From assembly GCA_900104565.1 (NCBI GenBank), contig LT629950.1, positions 62,001-126,000 on the forward strand: a stretch of DNA of 64,000 bases. The letters are read 5' to 3'. The stretch is from Ruminococcaceae bacterium Marseille-P2935 (GTDB lineage: Bacteria; Bacillota; Clostridia; Oscillospirales; Ruminococcaceae). Every line of letters begins with the position of its first letter. Position 1 is the stretch's first letter. The notes beneath the pieces were generated by a model. That model was not told the origin of the DNA and ran no database searches. It was given only the letters and a program-made list of their open reading frames with translations. A program made the translations under genes and the position numbers. Shown in pieces: positions 17,374 through 26,199 of the stretch.

Positions 17374-18675
17374 ATGACAAAATCTCAGGAGTTGTTTTCC
17401 AGGGCGGTTCGTCTGATTCCGGGAGGAGTAAACAGCCCGGTACGTGCCTTTGGTGCGGTGGGCGGTCAGCCCAGGTTTATTCAAAAGGCAGAAGGCGCCA
17501 GAATTTGTGATGTAGATGGGCAAAGTTACCTGGACTATATTGGCTCCTGGGGCCCGATGATACTGGGGCATAACCACCCGGCAGTCTATGAGGCGGTAGT
17601 GAAAGCCGCCGAGAATGGACTTAGCTTTGGGGCGGCCACCGAACGTGAGGTGGAAATGGCAGAGCTGATCTGCCAGATGGTGCCGTCCATCGAAATGGTG
17701 CGTATGGTAAACTCGGGAACCGAAGCTGTCATGAGTGCAGTTCGTGCCGCTAGAGGTTTTACCGGCAGGGATAAAATTATAAAGTTTGAAGGTTGCTACC
17801 ATGGACACAGTGATGCTATGCTGGTGAAAGCAGGTTCGGGTGTGATGACCGGCGGTCAGCCGGGGAGTGCAGGGGTACCGTCTGCATGTGTGCAGGATAC
17901 TTTAAGTGCGGTATATAATGATTTAAGCAGTGTTGACCACCTGATTCAGCAGCATCAAGGCAAAATTGCTGCCATTATTGTGGAGCCGGTAGGGGCAAAT
18001 ATGGGGGTTGTACCACCGAAGGAGGGCTTTTTACAGGGCCTTCGTCAACGCTGTACCAAAGAGGGAATTCTGCTGATTTTTGATGAGGTAATCACTGGGT
18101 TTCGTTTGGGGCCGGCAGGTGCTCAGGGGCTGTTTGATGTAACGCCTGATATCACTACGTTTGGTAAAATTATAGGTGCCGGTATGCCGGTGGGGGCATA
18201 CGGCGGAAGAAGAGAGATTATGGAGTGTGTTTCCCCCTGTGGCAAGGTGTATCAGGCGGGTACCTTAAGCGGCAACCCGGTGGCTATGGCCGCAGGACTT
18301 GCACAACTGAGAATTTTACAGAGTACTCCTCAAATCTATGAAAAACTGAATAGCCTGGGAGAACAGCTGTTTGAAGGCATGCGCCGTCTGGTAAAACAGT
18401 ATCAGGCTCCCTACACGGTAAACAGTATTGGTTCGTTGGGGTGTTTGTTTTTCACCCCATCTTCTGTTCAAAATTATGAGGATGCCCAAAGGTCAGACAC
18501 AGCCGCTTATGGGGTGTATTTCCGTTTTATGCTGGAAAACGGAATCTATCTGGCTCCGGCACAGTTTGAGGCAATGTTTTTATCCCATGCCCATACCAGG
18601 GAGGATATTGATTTTACGCTGGAAAGTGCCAATCGCTTTTTTGCCCGAACGGTTGGAAATTTGGGCGAAAAGTAG
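17374..18675 (+). CDS. hemL: Glutamate-1-semialdehyde 2,1-aminomutase
   Basis: PLP-dependent class III aminotransferase-fold enzyme producing 5-aminolevulinate. The PLP lysine is Lys265 in TTFGKIIGAGMPVGAYGG, preceded by LIFDEVITGFR with the cofactor aspartate. Starts SRAVRLIPGGVNSPVRAF, as in family members; 433 residues. I use ATG 17374 with AGGAGG at 17360-17365 rather than the upstream in-frame TTG 17353. With hemA, B, C and cobA-hemD it completes the C5 route to precorrin-2 in this operon. Confidence 0.97.
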   Translation: MTKSQELFSRAVRLIPGGVNSPVRAFGAVGGQPRFIQKAEGARICDVDGQSYLDYIGSWGPMILGHNHPAVYEAVVKAAENGLSFGAATEREVEMAELICQMVPSIEMVRMVNSGTEAVMSAVRAARGFTGRDKIIKFEGCYHGHSDAMLVKAGSGVMTGGQPGSAGVPSACVQDTLSAVYNDLSSVDHLIQQHQGKIAAIIVEPVGANMGVVPPKEGFLQGLRQRCTKEGILLIFDEVITGFRLGPAGAQGLFDVTPDITTFGKIIGAGMPVGAYGGRREIMECVSPCGKVYQAGTLSGNPVAMAAGLAQLRILQSTPQIYEKLNSLGEQLFEGMRRLVKQYQAPYTVNSIGSLGCLFFTPSSVQNYEDAQRSDTAAYGVYFRFMLENGIYLAPAQFEAMFLSHAHTREDIDFTLESANRFFARTVGNLGEK

Positions 18676-18756
18676 ATCATGTCTGGTGCAGCTTCATAAA
18701 GAGACAAAGGTATTTTTGCAGGAAATGGCAAGCGAGACAGGCAAAAGGAGGACAAG

Positions 18757-19950
18757 ATGAAGGTTTATCTGGTTGGCATTGGTATGGGGAACCCTGACAC
18801 CATGACAGTTCAGGCACTGCATGCCATAGAAAAAAGTGATTGCCTGATTGGCGCAAAGCGAATGCTGGACAGTATTGCAGGGGAAAAACCACGCTTCTTT
18901 TGCTGTGATGCAAATGAAATTGCAGGGTATTTGGAACAGCATTTGGAATATCATGCAGTCGCGGTGCTTTTGTCGGGGGATGTGGGTTTTTACAGCGGCA
19001 CCAAACGGTTGACAGAGGTGCTGGTTAATCACGATGTGGAGCTAATCTGCGGGGTAAGCTCGGTACAGTACCTGTGCGCAAAACGGCAGCTTTCTTGGGA
19101 GGATGCCGCATTTGTCAGCCTTCACGGCAGGCAGCAAAATCTGTTGGCAGCAGTATTGCAGCATAAAAAGACGTTTGTCCTGACCGGTGGGGAGAACACC
19201 CCGGCAAGCCTTTGTACACTGCTGACAGAAAGCGGTTTGGGGGATACCACTGTTACTGTAGGGGAGCGGCTATCTTACCCAGAAGAAAAAATCACGACCT
19301 CCTTTGCCAAGGAACTGGTAGACCAAAATTTTGCACCCCTTTCTGCTATGTTGGTGGAAAACTTTAGCGCAAACCGTGATTATCAAACTCACGGAATCTC
19401 TGATGAGGAGTTTATTCGAGCCGATGTGCCCATGACCAAACAGGAAATACGCCATCTTGCAGTGGAGCAGCTGAAGATAAAAGAGGACGATATTGTTTAC
19501 GATGTTGGTGCAGGTACGGGTTCGGTCTCTATTGAAATTGCCAAGCGGTGCCCCGGCTGCAAAGTATATGCCATTGAAAAAAATCCAGCGGCGGTAGAGC
19601 TAATTTGTCAAAACATAAAAAGATTTTCATCCCATAATGTATTAGTAACACCGGGACAAGCACCGCAGGCGTTGCAAGAACTACCGGCACCTGACAAGGT
19701 ATTTATAGGTGGCAGCAGTGGAGAGCTGACGGATATATTTCAAACAATACTGAATAAGAATCCAAAGACTGAGTTTGTGATTACGGCAGTATCTCTTGAA
19801 ACAATTGCCCAGGTGACCCAGTGTATCAAAAATTTTTGTTTGCAGGCGGATATCACACAAATTTCATCAGCGAGGACAAGAAAGCTTGGCAGCTACCATA
19901 TGTTTACCGGGCAAAACCCAGTGATGATTTTTTCCTGCCGGGCAGAGTAA
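18757..19950 (+). CDS. cbiET: Fused cobalt-precorrin-7 C5- and -6B C15-methyltransferase (CbiE/CbiT)
   Basis: Bifunctional CobL-like protein of 397 residues. The CbiE tetrapyrrole-methylase domain spans residues 1 to about 200 (GIGMGNPDTMTVQALHAI, LLSGDVGFYSGTKRL). The CbiT domain, a Rossmann-type decarboxylating methyltransferase, covers about 215-390 with SAM motif YDVGAGTGSVSIEIAK at 248-263 and AIEKNPAAVE. ATG 18757 follows AAAGGAGG at about 18744. The 81-bp gap after hemL shows no terminator. Confidence 0.95.
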   Translation: MKVYLVGIGMGNPDTMTVQALHAIEKSDCLIGAKRMLDSIAGEKPRFFCCDANEIAGYLEQHLEYHAVAVLLSGDVGFYSGTKRLTEVLVNHDVELICGVSSVQYLCAKRQLSWEDAAFVSLHGRQQNLLAAVLQHKKTFVLTGGENTPASLCTLLTESGLGDTTVTVGERLSYPEEKITTSFAKELVDQNFAPLSAMLVENFSANRDYQTHGISDEEFIRADVPMTKQEIRHLAVEQLKIKEDDIVYDVGAGTGSVSIEIAKRCPGCKVYAIEKNPAAVELICQNIKRFSSHNVLVTPGQAPQALQELPAPDKVFIGGSSGELTDIFQTILNKNPKTEFVITAVSLETIAQVTQCIKNFCLQADITQISSARTRKLGSYHMFTGQNPVMIFSCRAE

Positions 19951-19960
19951 GGGGGCCGAT

Positions 19961-21373
19961 ATGAATCACTTTATTCCAAGATTATTACTGTCTGCCCCGT
20001 CCAGCGGCGCGGGAAAGACCACCCTCACCTGTGCTATTCTGCAGGCGCTTGTGAACAGAGGGCTTAAAACAGCATCGTTTAAAAGCGGGCCGGATTATAT
20101 TGATCCAATGTTCCATTCCAAAGTGATTGGAGCACCTTCCCGCAATTTGGATCTGTTTTTATCAGGAGAAAAGGCCGTTCAAACGCTGCTTATGCAAAAT
20201 ACAGTAAATTGCGATGTTGCCGTGTTGGAGGGCGCTATGGGGTATTACGATGGGATTGGCAGCAGCGATACTGCCAGTGCCTACCATTTGGCAAAAGCAA
20301 CAAAAACCCCTGTCGTCTTAATCATCAATCCCAAGGGAATGTCCCTTTCGGTTTGCGCCCAGATAGCGGGGTTTATCAATTTTAGAAAAGACAGCAATAT
20401 TGGTGGCATTATTTTTAATCAGATTCCTCCGGCGTATTATGAGCTGTTGTACCAGGCTGTCACAAAAGAGACGGGTATCCCGGTATTCGGATACATGCCA
20501 CCCATGCCGGAATGTGCTATTGCAAGCCGTCACCTGGGGCTTTTGTCTGCTGAGGAGGTTCCTGCCTTGCAGGAAAAACTGCAGCGGCTGGCGGGCCAAA
20601 CAGAGCGAACGATTGATCTGGACGGTCTGCTTGGGCTTGCAAACAATGCTTCCCCTATTTGTGTCGCTGAGGATGTGGGGGCTGAAAACCCGAAACGGCA
20701 AAATCAAAATTCCACCTCAGAACCGGTAAGAATTGGTATTGCAAAGGATGCGGCTTTTCAGTTTTACTATGAAGATTCGCTGGAATTGCTGCAAAAGATG
20801 GGTGCACAGCTGGTAGCGTTTAGCCCCCTCAAAGATGCGGTGCTTCCGAAAAATTTGCACGGCCTGTTTTTAGGCGGAGGCTACCCCGAACTATATGCAA
20901 AGCAGCTCTCTCAAAATTTGCCCATGCGTGAGTCTATTCTGCAAACACTACAAAATGGTTTACCCTGTTATGCAGAGTGCGGCGGTTTTTTGTATCTTGG
21001 AAAATCGATAGAGGAAGCAAATGGTGTGGCTTACCCCATGGTGGGCTTGTTTGACGGGGAAAGCCGCAATACCGGGCGGCTGGTTCGATTCGGCTATGTC
21101 ACCTTAACCGCACGGGAGGATAACCTGCTTTGCAAAAAAGGTGACCAAATTCATGCTCACGAGTTCCACCACTGGGACAGCACCAATCCTGGAAGCCTGT
21201 TTTCAGTACAAAAGGCTTCCGGCACAACAAGCTGGCAAAGCAGCCAGCAGAGGTACAATACTTTAGGTGGTTTTCCCCACCTGCATTTTTGCGGGAACCA
21301 ATCGTTGGCTGAAAATTTTATCGCCGCTTGCCGGCAGTTTGGAAAAGGAATGATGGAGCATGACGCTAAATGA
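19961..21373 (+). CDS. cbiA: Cobyrinate a,c-diamide synthase CbiA
   Basis: ATP- and glutamine-dependent amidation of the a and c carboxylates of cobyrinic acid. The N-terminal dethiobiotin-synthetase-like P-loop SAPSSGAGKTTLTCAIL is at residues 8-24; a C-terminal class I glutamine amidotransferase domain (about 245-465) has its nucleophile in CYAECGGFLYLG and a His in FPHLHFCGN. 470 residues is usual. Starts 10 bp after cbiET, with GGGGG upstream, and overlaps cobT by 14 bases. Confidence 0.95.
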   Translation: MNHFIPRLLLSAPSSGAGKTTLTCAILQALVNRGLKTASFKSGPDYIDPMFHSKVIGAPSRNLDLFLSGEKAVQTLLMQNTVNCDVAVLEGAMGYYDGIGSSDTASAYHLAKATKTPVVLIINPKGMSLSVCAQIAGFINFRKDSNIGGIIFNQIPPAYYELLYQAVTKETGIPVFGYMPPMPECAIASRHLGLLSAEEVPALQEKLQRLAGQTERTIDLDGLLGLANNASPICVAEDVGAENPKRQNQNSTSEPVRIGIAKDAAFQFYYEDSLELLQKMGAQLVAFSPLKDAVLPKNLHGLFLGGGYPELYAKQLSQNLPMRESILQTLQNGLPCYAECGGFLYLGKSIEEANGVAYPMVGLFDGESRNTGRLVRFGYVTLTAREDNLLCKKGDQIHAHEFHHWDSTNPGSLFSVQKASGTTSWQSSQQRYNTLGGFPHLHFCGNQSLAENFIAACRQFGKGMMEHDAK

Positions 21374-22418
21374 AGCTGTCAAGGCAGTAAAACCTCTGTA
21401 CCAACTTGCTATGGAAGAAGCCAGAACCCGTTGGAACAGTATTGCAAAGCCGCTTTACAGCCTGGGCCTTTTAGAGGATGCGGTGGTTCGCATTGCGGGA
21501 ATTACCCGAAGCAGCAAGGTTATGCTTGGTAAGATGGGGGTAACCGTGTTTTGTGCGGACAATGGTGTGGTGGAGGAAGGCGTCACCCAGACTGACCAGG
21601 AGACGACCGCTATCGTTACCGAAAACTTTACCAAAGGCTGTACCAGTGTCTGCCATATGGCAGCAATTGCAGGAGCGCAGGTTATTCCGGTAGATATTGG
21701 CGTTGCAAGGAATGTGACTGGAACAGGCCTTAGGATCAATAAAATAGCTTACGGTACCCAAAACATGACCAAAGGCCCTGCAATGACCAAAGAGCAAGCG
21801 GTACAGGCATTAGAGGTAGGAATTAACCTAGCGCTGGAACTGAAAAAACAGGGGTATGGCATTTTGGCAACCGGTGAGATGGGAATTGGCAATACCACCA
21901 CCAGCAGCGCCATGGCGGCAGTTTTGCTACGCAAAGACCCGGCAGAAGTGACCGGACGGGGCGCAGGGTTAAGCAGTGCAGGGCTAAACCGCAAGGTGGA
22001 TGCAATTCGCCGTGCCATTGCCTTAAACCGGCCTGACCCAAATGACGCGCTGGATATTTTGGCCAAGGTGGGGGGGCTTGATATTGCAGGCCTGGCCGGA
22101 GTTTTTTTGGGCGGTGCTGCAGTGGAATTACCTGTGGTGATTGATGGATTTATCTCTTCGGTTGCCGCTTTTACCGCAGTTCAGCTTTGCCCAGGGGTGA
22201 GAGAATATCTTTTGCCTTCTCACCAATCGAGGGAACCGGCAGGGAAACTTATGTTGTCTGCTTTAGGGCTGGAACCTTTTTTAAACTGCCATATGAGCCT
22301 GGGAGAAGGCACAGGTGCAGTGGCGGTACTGCCGCTTTTACAGATGGCTTGCCGCATCTATCATGAGATGAGCACCTTTCATGAAATCGCTATGGAGAAC
22401 TACATAGAACAAAAATAG
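21360..22418 (+). CDS. cobT: Nicotinate-nucleotide--dimethylbenzimidazole phosphoribosyltransferase CobT
   Basis: Activates the lower-ligand base to alpha-riboside phosphate. The catalytic Glu316 lies in LGEGTGAVAVLPLL, at the family position; FCADNGVVEEGVTQTDQ and GEMGIGNTTTSSAM are the other signature blocks. 352 residues. No benzimidazole-synthesis gene (bluB or bza) was seen in the window, so the native lower ligand is unknown. ATG 21360 lies inside the end of cbiA. Confidence 0.95.
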   Translation: MTLNEAVKAVKPLYQLAMEEARTRWNSIAKPLYSLGLLEDAVVRIAGITRSSKVMLGKMGVTVFCADNGVVEEGVTQTDQETTAIVTENFTKGCTSVCHMAAIAGAQVIPVDIGVARNVTGTGLRINKIAYGTQNMTKGPAMTKEQAVQALEVGINLALELKKQGYGILATGEMGIGNTTTSSAMAAVLLRKDPAEVTGRGAGLSSAGLNRKVDAIRRAIALNRPDPNDALDILAKVGGLDIAGLAGVFLGGAAVELPVVIDGFISSVAAFTAVQLCPGVREYLLPSHQSREPAGKLMLSALGLEPFLNCHMSLGEGTGAVAVLPLLQMACRIYHEMSTFHEIAMENYIEQK

Positions 22419-22435
22419 GTTTTGGAGGAATATAA

Positions 22436-22990
22436 ATGCTTGCGGTGATAATTGGCGGCGCAGCCAGCGGAAAATCAGAATATGCCGAACGGCTGGCCTG
22501 CCATTTGTCAGGCGGCGAGGGACTTATTTACCTTGCCACCATGCTTTCACGGGATGAAGAAAGTAACCAACGCATTTGCAGACACAGGCAGCTGCGAATG
22601 GGAAAGGGATTTCAAACAGTAGAATGCCCGCTCCACTTGTCGCAGCTTCAGTTGCCAAAAAAACAAATTGTTCTATTGGAATGTTTAACGAATCTGGTAG
22701 CCAATGAGCGTTTTGAGCAAAACGGCGGAGGAAAAGATACTGTCAGAGAGGTGCTGTGTGGAATAAAGTATCTGTGCAATAATAGCAAGCATGTGGTGGT
22801 GGTTACCGGCAATCTGTTTGATGATGGAATAACCTATTCGCAAGAGACACAACAGTATTGCCAGGATCTATCTCAAATTCATCAGCAGCTGTGCCGGCAG
22901 GCAGACTATGTGGCAGAGGTTGTCTATTCCATTCCGGTAGTTTATAAGGGTAAACACTACAATTTTTTACAAGAGGAGGGAAGCAGATGA
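22436..22990 (+). CDS. cobU: CobU-family adenosylcobinamide kinase/guanylyltransferase, C-terminal motif altered
   Basis: CobU phosphorylates adenosylcobinamide and attaches GMP. This 184-residue protein keeps the P-loop GGAASGKS (residues 7-14) and the basic CRHRQLR stretch with His50, near the guanylylated His of characterised CobU. The conserved second-half motif (NEVGxGIVP type, followed by an Arg-rich helix) is replaced by GNLFDDGITYS and a divergent helix. A second, shorter CobU relative encoded at 23757 keeps that motif but lacks a good P-loop. Start ATG 22436 after GGAGGA. Overlaps cobS by four bases. Confidence 0.85.
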   Translation: MLAVIIGGAASGKSEYAERLACHLSGGEGLIYLATMLSRDEESNQRICRHRQLRMGKGFQTVECPLHLSQLQLPKKQIVLLECLTNLVANERFEQNGGGKDTVREVLCGIKYLCNNSKHVVVVTGNLFDDGITYSQETQQYCQDLSQIHQQLCRQADYVAEVVYSIPVVYKGKHYNFLQEEGSR

Positions 22991-23760
22991 GAATATTTCG
23001 GTCGTTGAGCATTGCTTTTTCCATGTATTCGTCCTTGCCCATGCCGCAGGTGGAATGGAGTAAGGACAATATGAAATATGTCATGTGTTTTTTTCCTCTG
23101 ATCGGAGCAGTCTGTGGTGCCTTGCTGTTTGGCTGGAGCCTTTTGTGCCAATATTTTCAGCTTTCGCAACTGTTATTTGCTGCAGTTTCTGCCCTTATCC
23201 CGGTTGCAGTTTCCGGGGGGATTCACCTGGACGGTTTTTGTGATACCATGGATGCACTTGGGTCCCATCAGTCCATGGAAAAAAAATTGGAGATTTTAAA
23301 GGATTCCCACATAGGAGCCTTTGGGGTAATGGGATGCTGTTTTTATCTGTTAATAACTGTTGGATTATATGCAGAGATAGGATATGTAAATTTAAAATAT
23401 ATTTTATTAATAACTATAACTTTTGTTCTGTCACGCGTATTAAGCGGACTGTCTGTGGTTTTGCTGCGTCCTGCAAAAAACAGCGGATTGTTGCATGCTT
23501 TTGCAGATGCTGCGGCAAAAAAAAAGGTGGGCCTGGTACTAATTGGCGGCCTTTTACTTTGTACAGCCGGTTTCATTCTGCTTTCTCCCATAGCTGGCAG
23601 TTTCATTTTGCTGTGTGCGGGGGTTACTTTTGGTTACTACCGGCATATGTCCTATCAGCAGTTTGGCGGAATTACCGGGGATTTGGCAGGATTCTTTTTG
23701 CAACTGTGTGAATCCACCATGTTGGTCGGAGTCATTGTTGGGGGGAGGATTGCAGGATGA
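22987..23760 (+). CDS. cobS: Adenosylcobinamide-GDP ribazoletransferase (cobalamin synthase) CobS
   Basis: Polytopic membrane enzyme that joins adenosylcobinamide-GDP with alpha-ribazole (phosphate). The metal-binding motifs HLDGFCDTMDALGS near residue 79 and ILKDSHIGAFGVMG near 100 are intact, followed by several hydrophobic helices; 257 residues. ATG 22987 overlaps the cobU stop as ATGA, and its own stop overlaps the next start in the same way. Confidence 0.95.
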   Translation: MRIFRSLSIAFSMYSSLPMPQVEWSKDNMKYVMCFFPLIGAVCGALLFGWSLLCQYFQLSQLLFAAVSALIPVAVSGGIHLDGFCDTMDALGSHQSMEKKLEILKDSHIGAFGVMGCCFYLLITVGLYAEIGYVNLKYILLITITFVLSRVLSGLSVVLLRPAKNSGLLHAFADAAAKKKVGLVLIGGLLLCTAGFILLSPIAGSFILLCAGVTFGYYRHMSYQQFGGITGDLAGFFLQLCESTMLVGVIVGGRIAG

Positions 23761-24149
23761 GGCTGATTGTTGGCGGCTATGGACAGGGCAAGCTGAACTA
23801 CGCATTGTCAGAAACTAAATTAAGCCAACACGAGGTAATCAATGGGCGAGACTGCCCTCTAAAAGCAGACCAATTGGGTCAAGTGCGTGTGTTTTATGCT
23901 TTGGAACAGTGGTTTCGCCGGCAACTGGCAGAAGGAATCTCACCCTTTGAAGAGGCGAAAAAGCTGATCGAAAAATGGCCGCAGGCGGTATTAATTGCAC
24001 AGGAAATTGGCAGCGGAGTAGTGCCGCTTCATGCAGAAGAACGCCGTTGGCGTGAAGAAACAGGACGAACCTGCTGCATGCTGGCTCAGCAGGCCGCCCG
24101 GGTGGATCGTGTATTTTGCGGGTTAGCAGCCACAATAAAAGGGGAATAA
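23757..24149 (+). CDS. Short CobU-like protein
   Basis: A 130-residue protein related to CobU. The N-terminal P-loop is degenerate (VGGYGQGKLN; the Ser/Thr after Lys is missing), and the middle is shortened with no obvious guanylyl-accepting His segment. The C-terminal half keeps IAQEIGSGVVPLHAEERRW and the GRTCCMLAQQAARVDRVFCGLA helix, which match the NEVGxGIVP region of CobU. Since the longer CobU at 22436 has lost precisely this part, I infer complementary halves working together; alternatives are an accessory subunit or a decaying duplicate. Sits between cobS and cobC, overlapping cobS by four bases. Confidence 0.75.
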   Translation: MRLIVGGYGQGKLNYALSETKLSQHEVINGRDCPLKADQLGQVRVFYALEQWFRRQLAEGISPFEEAKKLIEKWPQAVLIAQEIGSGVVPLHAEERRWREETGRTCCMLAQQAARVDRVFCGLAATIKGE

Positions 24150-24152
24150 TAC

Positions 24153-24770
24153 ATGGAGTTTTGGATCATTCGCCACGGGGAAACCCAAAGCAATGCACAA
24201 GGCCGTTATTTGGGCAGGACCGACCTTCCACTGAGTACGATCGGAATTCGAAAGCTGGATCAATTGGCCCAAAAAAATAGTTATCCTGCAGTAAAAACGG
24301 TATATGTCAGCCCGTTAAAACGCTGCAGGCAGACAGCAGAGCTGTTGTTTCCACAAGCTGAACAGATTACTGTCCCAGAGCTCGTTGAGTGCAATTTTGG
24401 GCAGTTTGAAAATAAAAATTACGAAGAATTAAAAGAAGATCCTGCCTATATTCGCTGGCTGGAATCTGGTGGAACAATTGGTTTTCCGGACGGAGAGACG
24501 CGGGCAGAGATGGTGCACCGGGTAAAACAAGGTATCCTTCGGATCTTGCAAAAAGCAGCTGCTGAGCAGGCAGAAAATGTAGTGATTGTCGCCCATGGGG
24601 GAACGATTATGGCAGCGCTTAGCAGTTTGGCAAAGCCAAACAAAAACTTTTATGATTGGCAGGTAAAGCCCGCGTGCGGTTACCGCGCACAGGCAGTGTA
24701 TATTGAAAGCTGCTGGGTGCTAAATGACCTATACAAAATTGATGCAGAGGAAGAAGAAATATGCTTATAG
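24153..24770 (+). CDS. cobC: Histidine-phosphatase family protein, probable alpha-ribazole phosphatase CobC
   Basis: Phosphoglycerate-mutase-like phosphatase that removes phosphate from alpha-ribazole 5'-phosphate or adenosylcobalamin 5'-phosphate. The catalytic RHGETQSNAQGRYLG is at residues 7-21, with the second His in VIVAHGGTI near 150 and the acid in LVECNFGQFE. 205 residues. Starts three bases after the short CobU-like gene and overlaps cbiB by ten. Function follows from context; the family itself is broad. Confidence 0.85.
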   Translation: MEFWIIRHGETQSNAQGRYLGRTDLPLSTIGIRKLDQLAQKNSYPAVKTVYVSPLKRCRQTAELLFPQAEQITVPELVECNFGQFENKNYEELKEDPAYIRWLESGGTIGFPDGETRAEMVHRVKQGILRILQKAAAEQAENVVIVAHGGTIMAALSSLAKPNKNFYDWQVKPACGYRAQAVYIESCWVLNDLYKIDAEEEEICL

Positions 24771-25735
24771 CACGAGTTTGTGCATTAGCTTGTGGATTTT
24801 GTCTGGATTGCCTGCTGGGAGACCCTCACTGGATGCCCCATCCTGTTCGGGCGATTGGGTGGTTCGTTCAAAAAACGGAGTCTTTTTATCGCAGAATATT
24901 CCCAAAATCAAATCGGGGAGAGTTTTGGGCAGGGGCTGCAATGACCGGAACTGTAATAGCAGTTTGCTGGGGTGTTTCGGCAAGCCTGGTGTTTTTGGCA
25001 TGGAACATTTACCCGCTTGCAGCATTTTTGCTGGAAACAGTACTGTGTTATCAACTGTTGGCAGCCCGATCCTTAGCAGCAGAGAGCAAAAAAGTATATG
25101 CTGCACTAATGGAAGGGGATCTGCCCAAAGCGCGCCGGGCAGTATCAATGATTGTAGGGCGCGATACCCAAAATTTGAGTGCAGAACAGGTGACCAAAGC
25201 AGCGGTAGAAACAGTAGCCGAAAACACCTCTGATGGGGTGACAGCACCTATGATCTTTTTCGCCTTGGGCGGAGCACCGCTTGCGTTCTTATATAAAGCA
25301 GTGAATACCATGGATTCTATGGTTGGCTATAAAAACGAACATTATTTTTATTTTGGCAGGGCGGCCGCCAAGCTGGATGATATTTTAAACTACCTGCCGG
25401 CACGAATTACCGCCTGGTTTATGATTCTTGCAGCCTATCTTGTCAGGTTTGATGGGAAAAAAGCTATTCAGATTTATAAAAGGGACCGTTTTAACCACTC
25501 CAGCCCAAACAGCGCCCAAAGCGAAAGTGTTTGTGCCGGTGCACTGAATCTGCAGCTTGCAGGGGACGCCTACTATTTTGGAAAGCTGGTGGAAAAGCCA
25601 ACTATTGGCGACGCGGCTCGTCCAGCTATGCCGTGTGATATTTGCCGGTCAATTTTGCTGATGCAGGTTACAGTTATTATTACCCTGTGCAGCTGCCTTG
25701 GTGCAATGGGGCTGATTCATTGGTTGGCTGCATAA
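24761..25735 (+). CDS. cbiB: Adenosylcobinamide-phosphate synthase CbiB
   Basis: Membrane protein attaching (R)-1-amino-2-propanol O-2-phosphate to adenosylcobyric acid. Characteristic blocks: DCLLGDPHWMPHPVRAIGW near residue 19, ENTSDGVTAPMIFFALGG near 158, NTMDSMVGYKN near 185 and NSAQSESVCAGALNLQLAGDAYYFGK near 246. 324 residues with about five hydrophobic segments. It ends the long uninterrupted gene run that starts at cbiM; its substrate partner CobD follows after a 464-bp gap. Confidence 0.95.
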   Translation: MLIARVCALACGFCLDCLLGDPHWMPHPVRAIGWFVQKTESFYRRIFPKSNRGEFWAGAAMTGTVIAVCWGVSASLVFLAWNIYPLAAFLLETVLCYQLLAARSLAAESKKVYAALMEGDLPKARRAVSMIVGRDTQNLSAEQVTKAAVETVAENTSDGVTAPMIFFALGGAPLAFLYKAVNTMDSMVGYKNEHYFYFGRAAAKLDDILNYLPARITAWFMILAAYLVRFDGKKAIQIYKRDRFNHSSPNSAQSESVCAGALNLQLAGDAYYFGKLVEKPTIGDAARPAMPCDICRSILLMQVTVIITLCSCLGAMGLIHWLAA

Positions 25736-26199
25736 CAGGGTGAAAAAATACGCTTACTGAAAATAGAATGAAACAGATATTATCTGGCCAGTTGCGGCGG
25801 TCCAGCCTTCGTGAAAGAACGGTTTTTTTAAAGCTTTAGCGGTTGCTCCAAGGAAGCTTGTGTTCTCCCGGAGAAAATTACGTACAGCTCTTAGACAGGT
25901 GATTCTGTATACCTGTTTCTGTTTATACCTTGGTTGATTTTGAGACTATGTTCTGAGGAATAGACAAACTTTTGGAGCACAGTTAAAACAGCGCCTGCCC
26001 AATTGACGTGAAGAATGCATTACAAGTGGGAACATTCAAGACATTTATGCGGTTGTGGGATGAAACCGGCAGGAACCGGGAAAATAACAGGATACCGGCC
26101 ACAAAGCAGTGTGTCAGTTATGGGCTCCTTGTTTTATAAAATAAACGGTTGTTTCTGTTGTTTTTTTAGCTGAAGAATTAGGCAGAATGGAGTACAAAC
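25736..26199. other. Intergenic region between cbiB and cobD
   Basis: No credible ORF and no convincing second B12 riboswitch. It holds a short imperfect hairpin (CAGGT...ACCTG near 25900-25917) and, at the right end, a degenerate copy of the leader motif described under 26167-26192. Confidence 0.5.
26167..26192 (+). promoter_or_regulatory. Degenerate copy of the GGCAGAATGGAG leader before cobD
   Basis: GGCAGAATGGAG at 26181-26192 contains the ribosome binding site for cobD (ATG 26200). The upstream AGCTGAAG resembles the hairpin loop of the copy at 54490, but the 5' stem arm is not preserved here. This is the weakest of six related sites. Confidence 0.4.

Noticed and set aside
25736-26199. 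Second cobalamin riboswitch before cobD
   Set aside because: Some GC-rich pieces resemble aptamer parts, but the conserved core segments and B12 box are not found in order.
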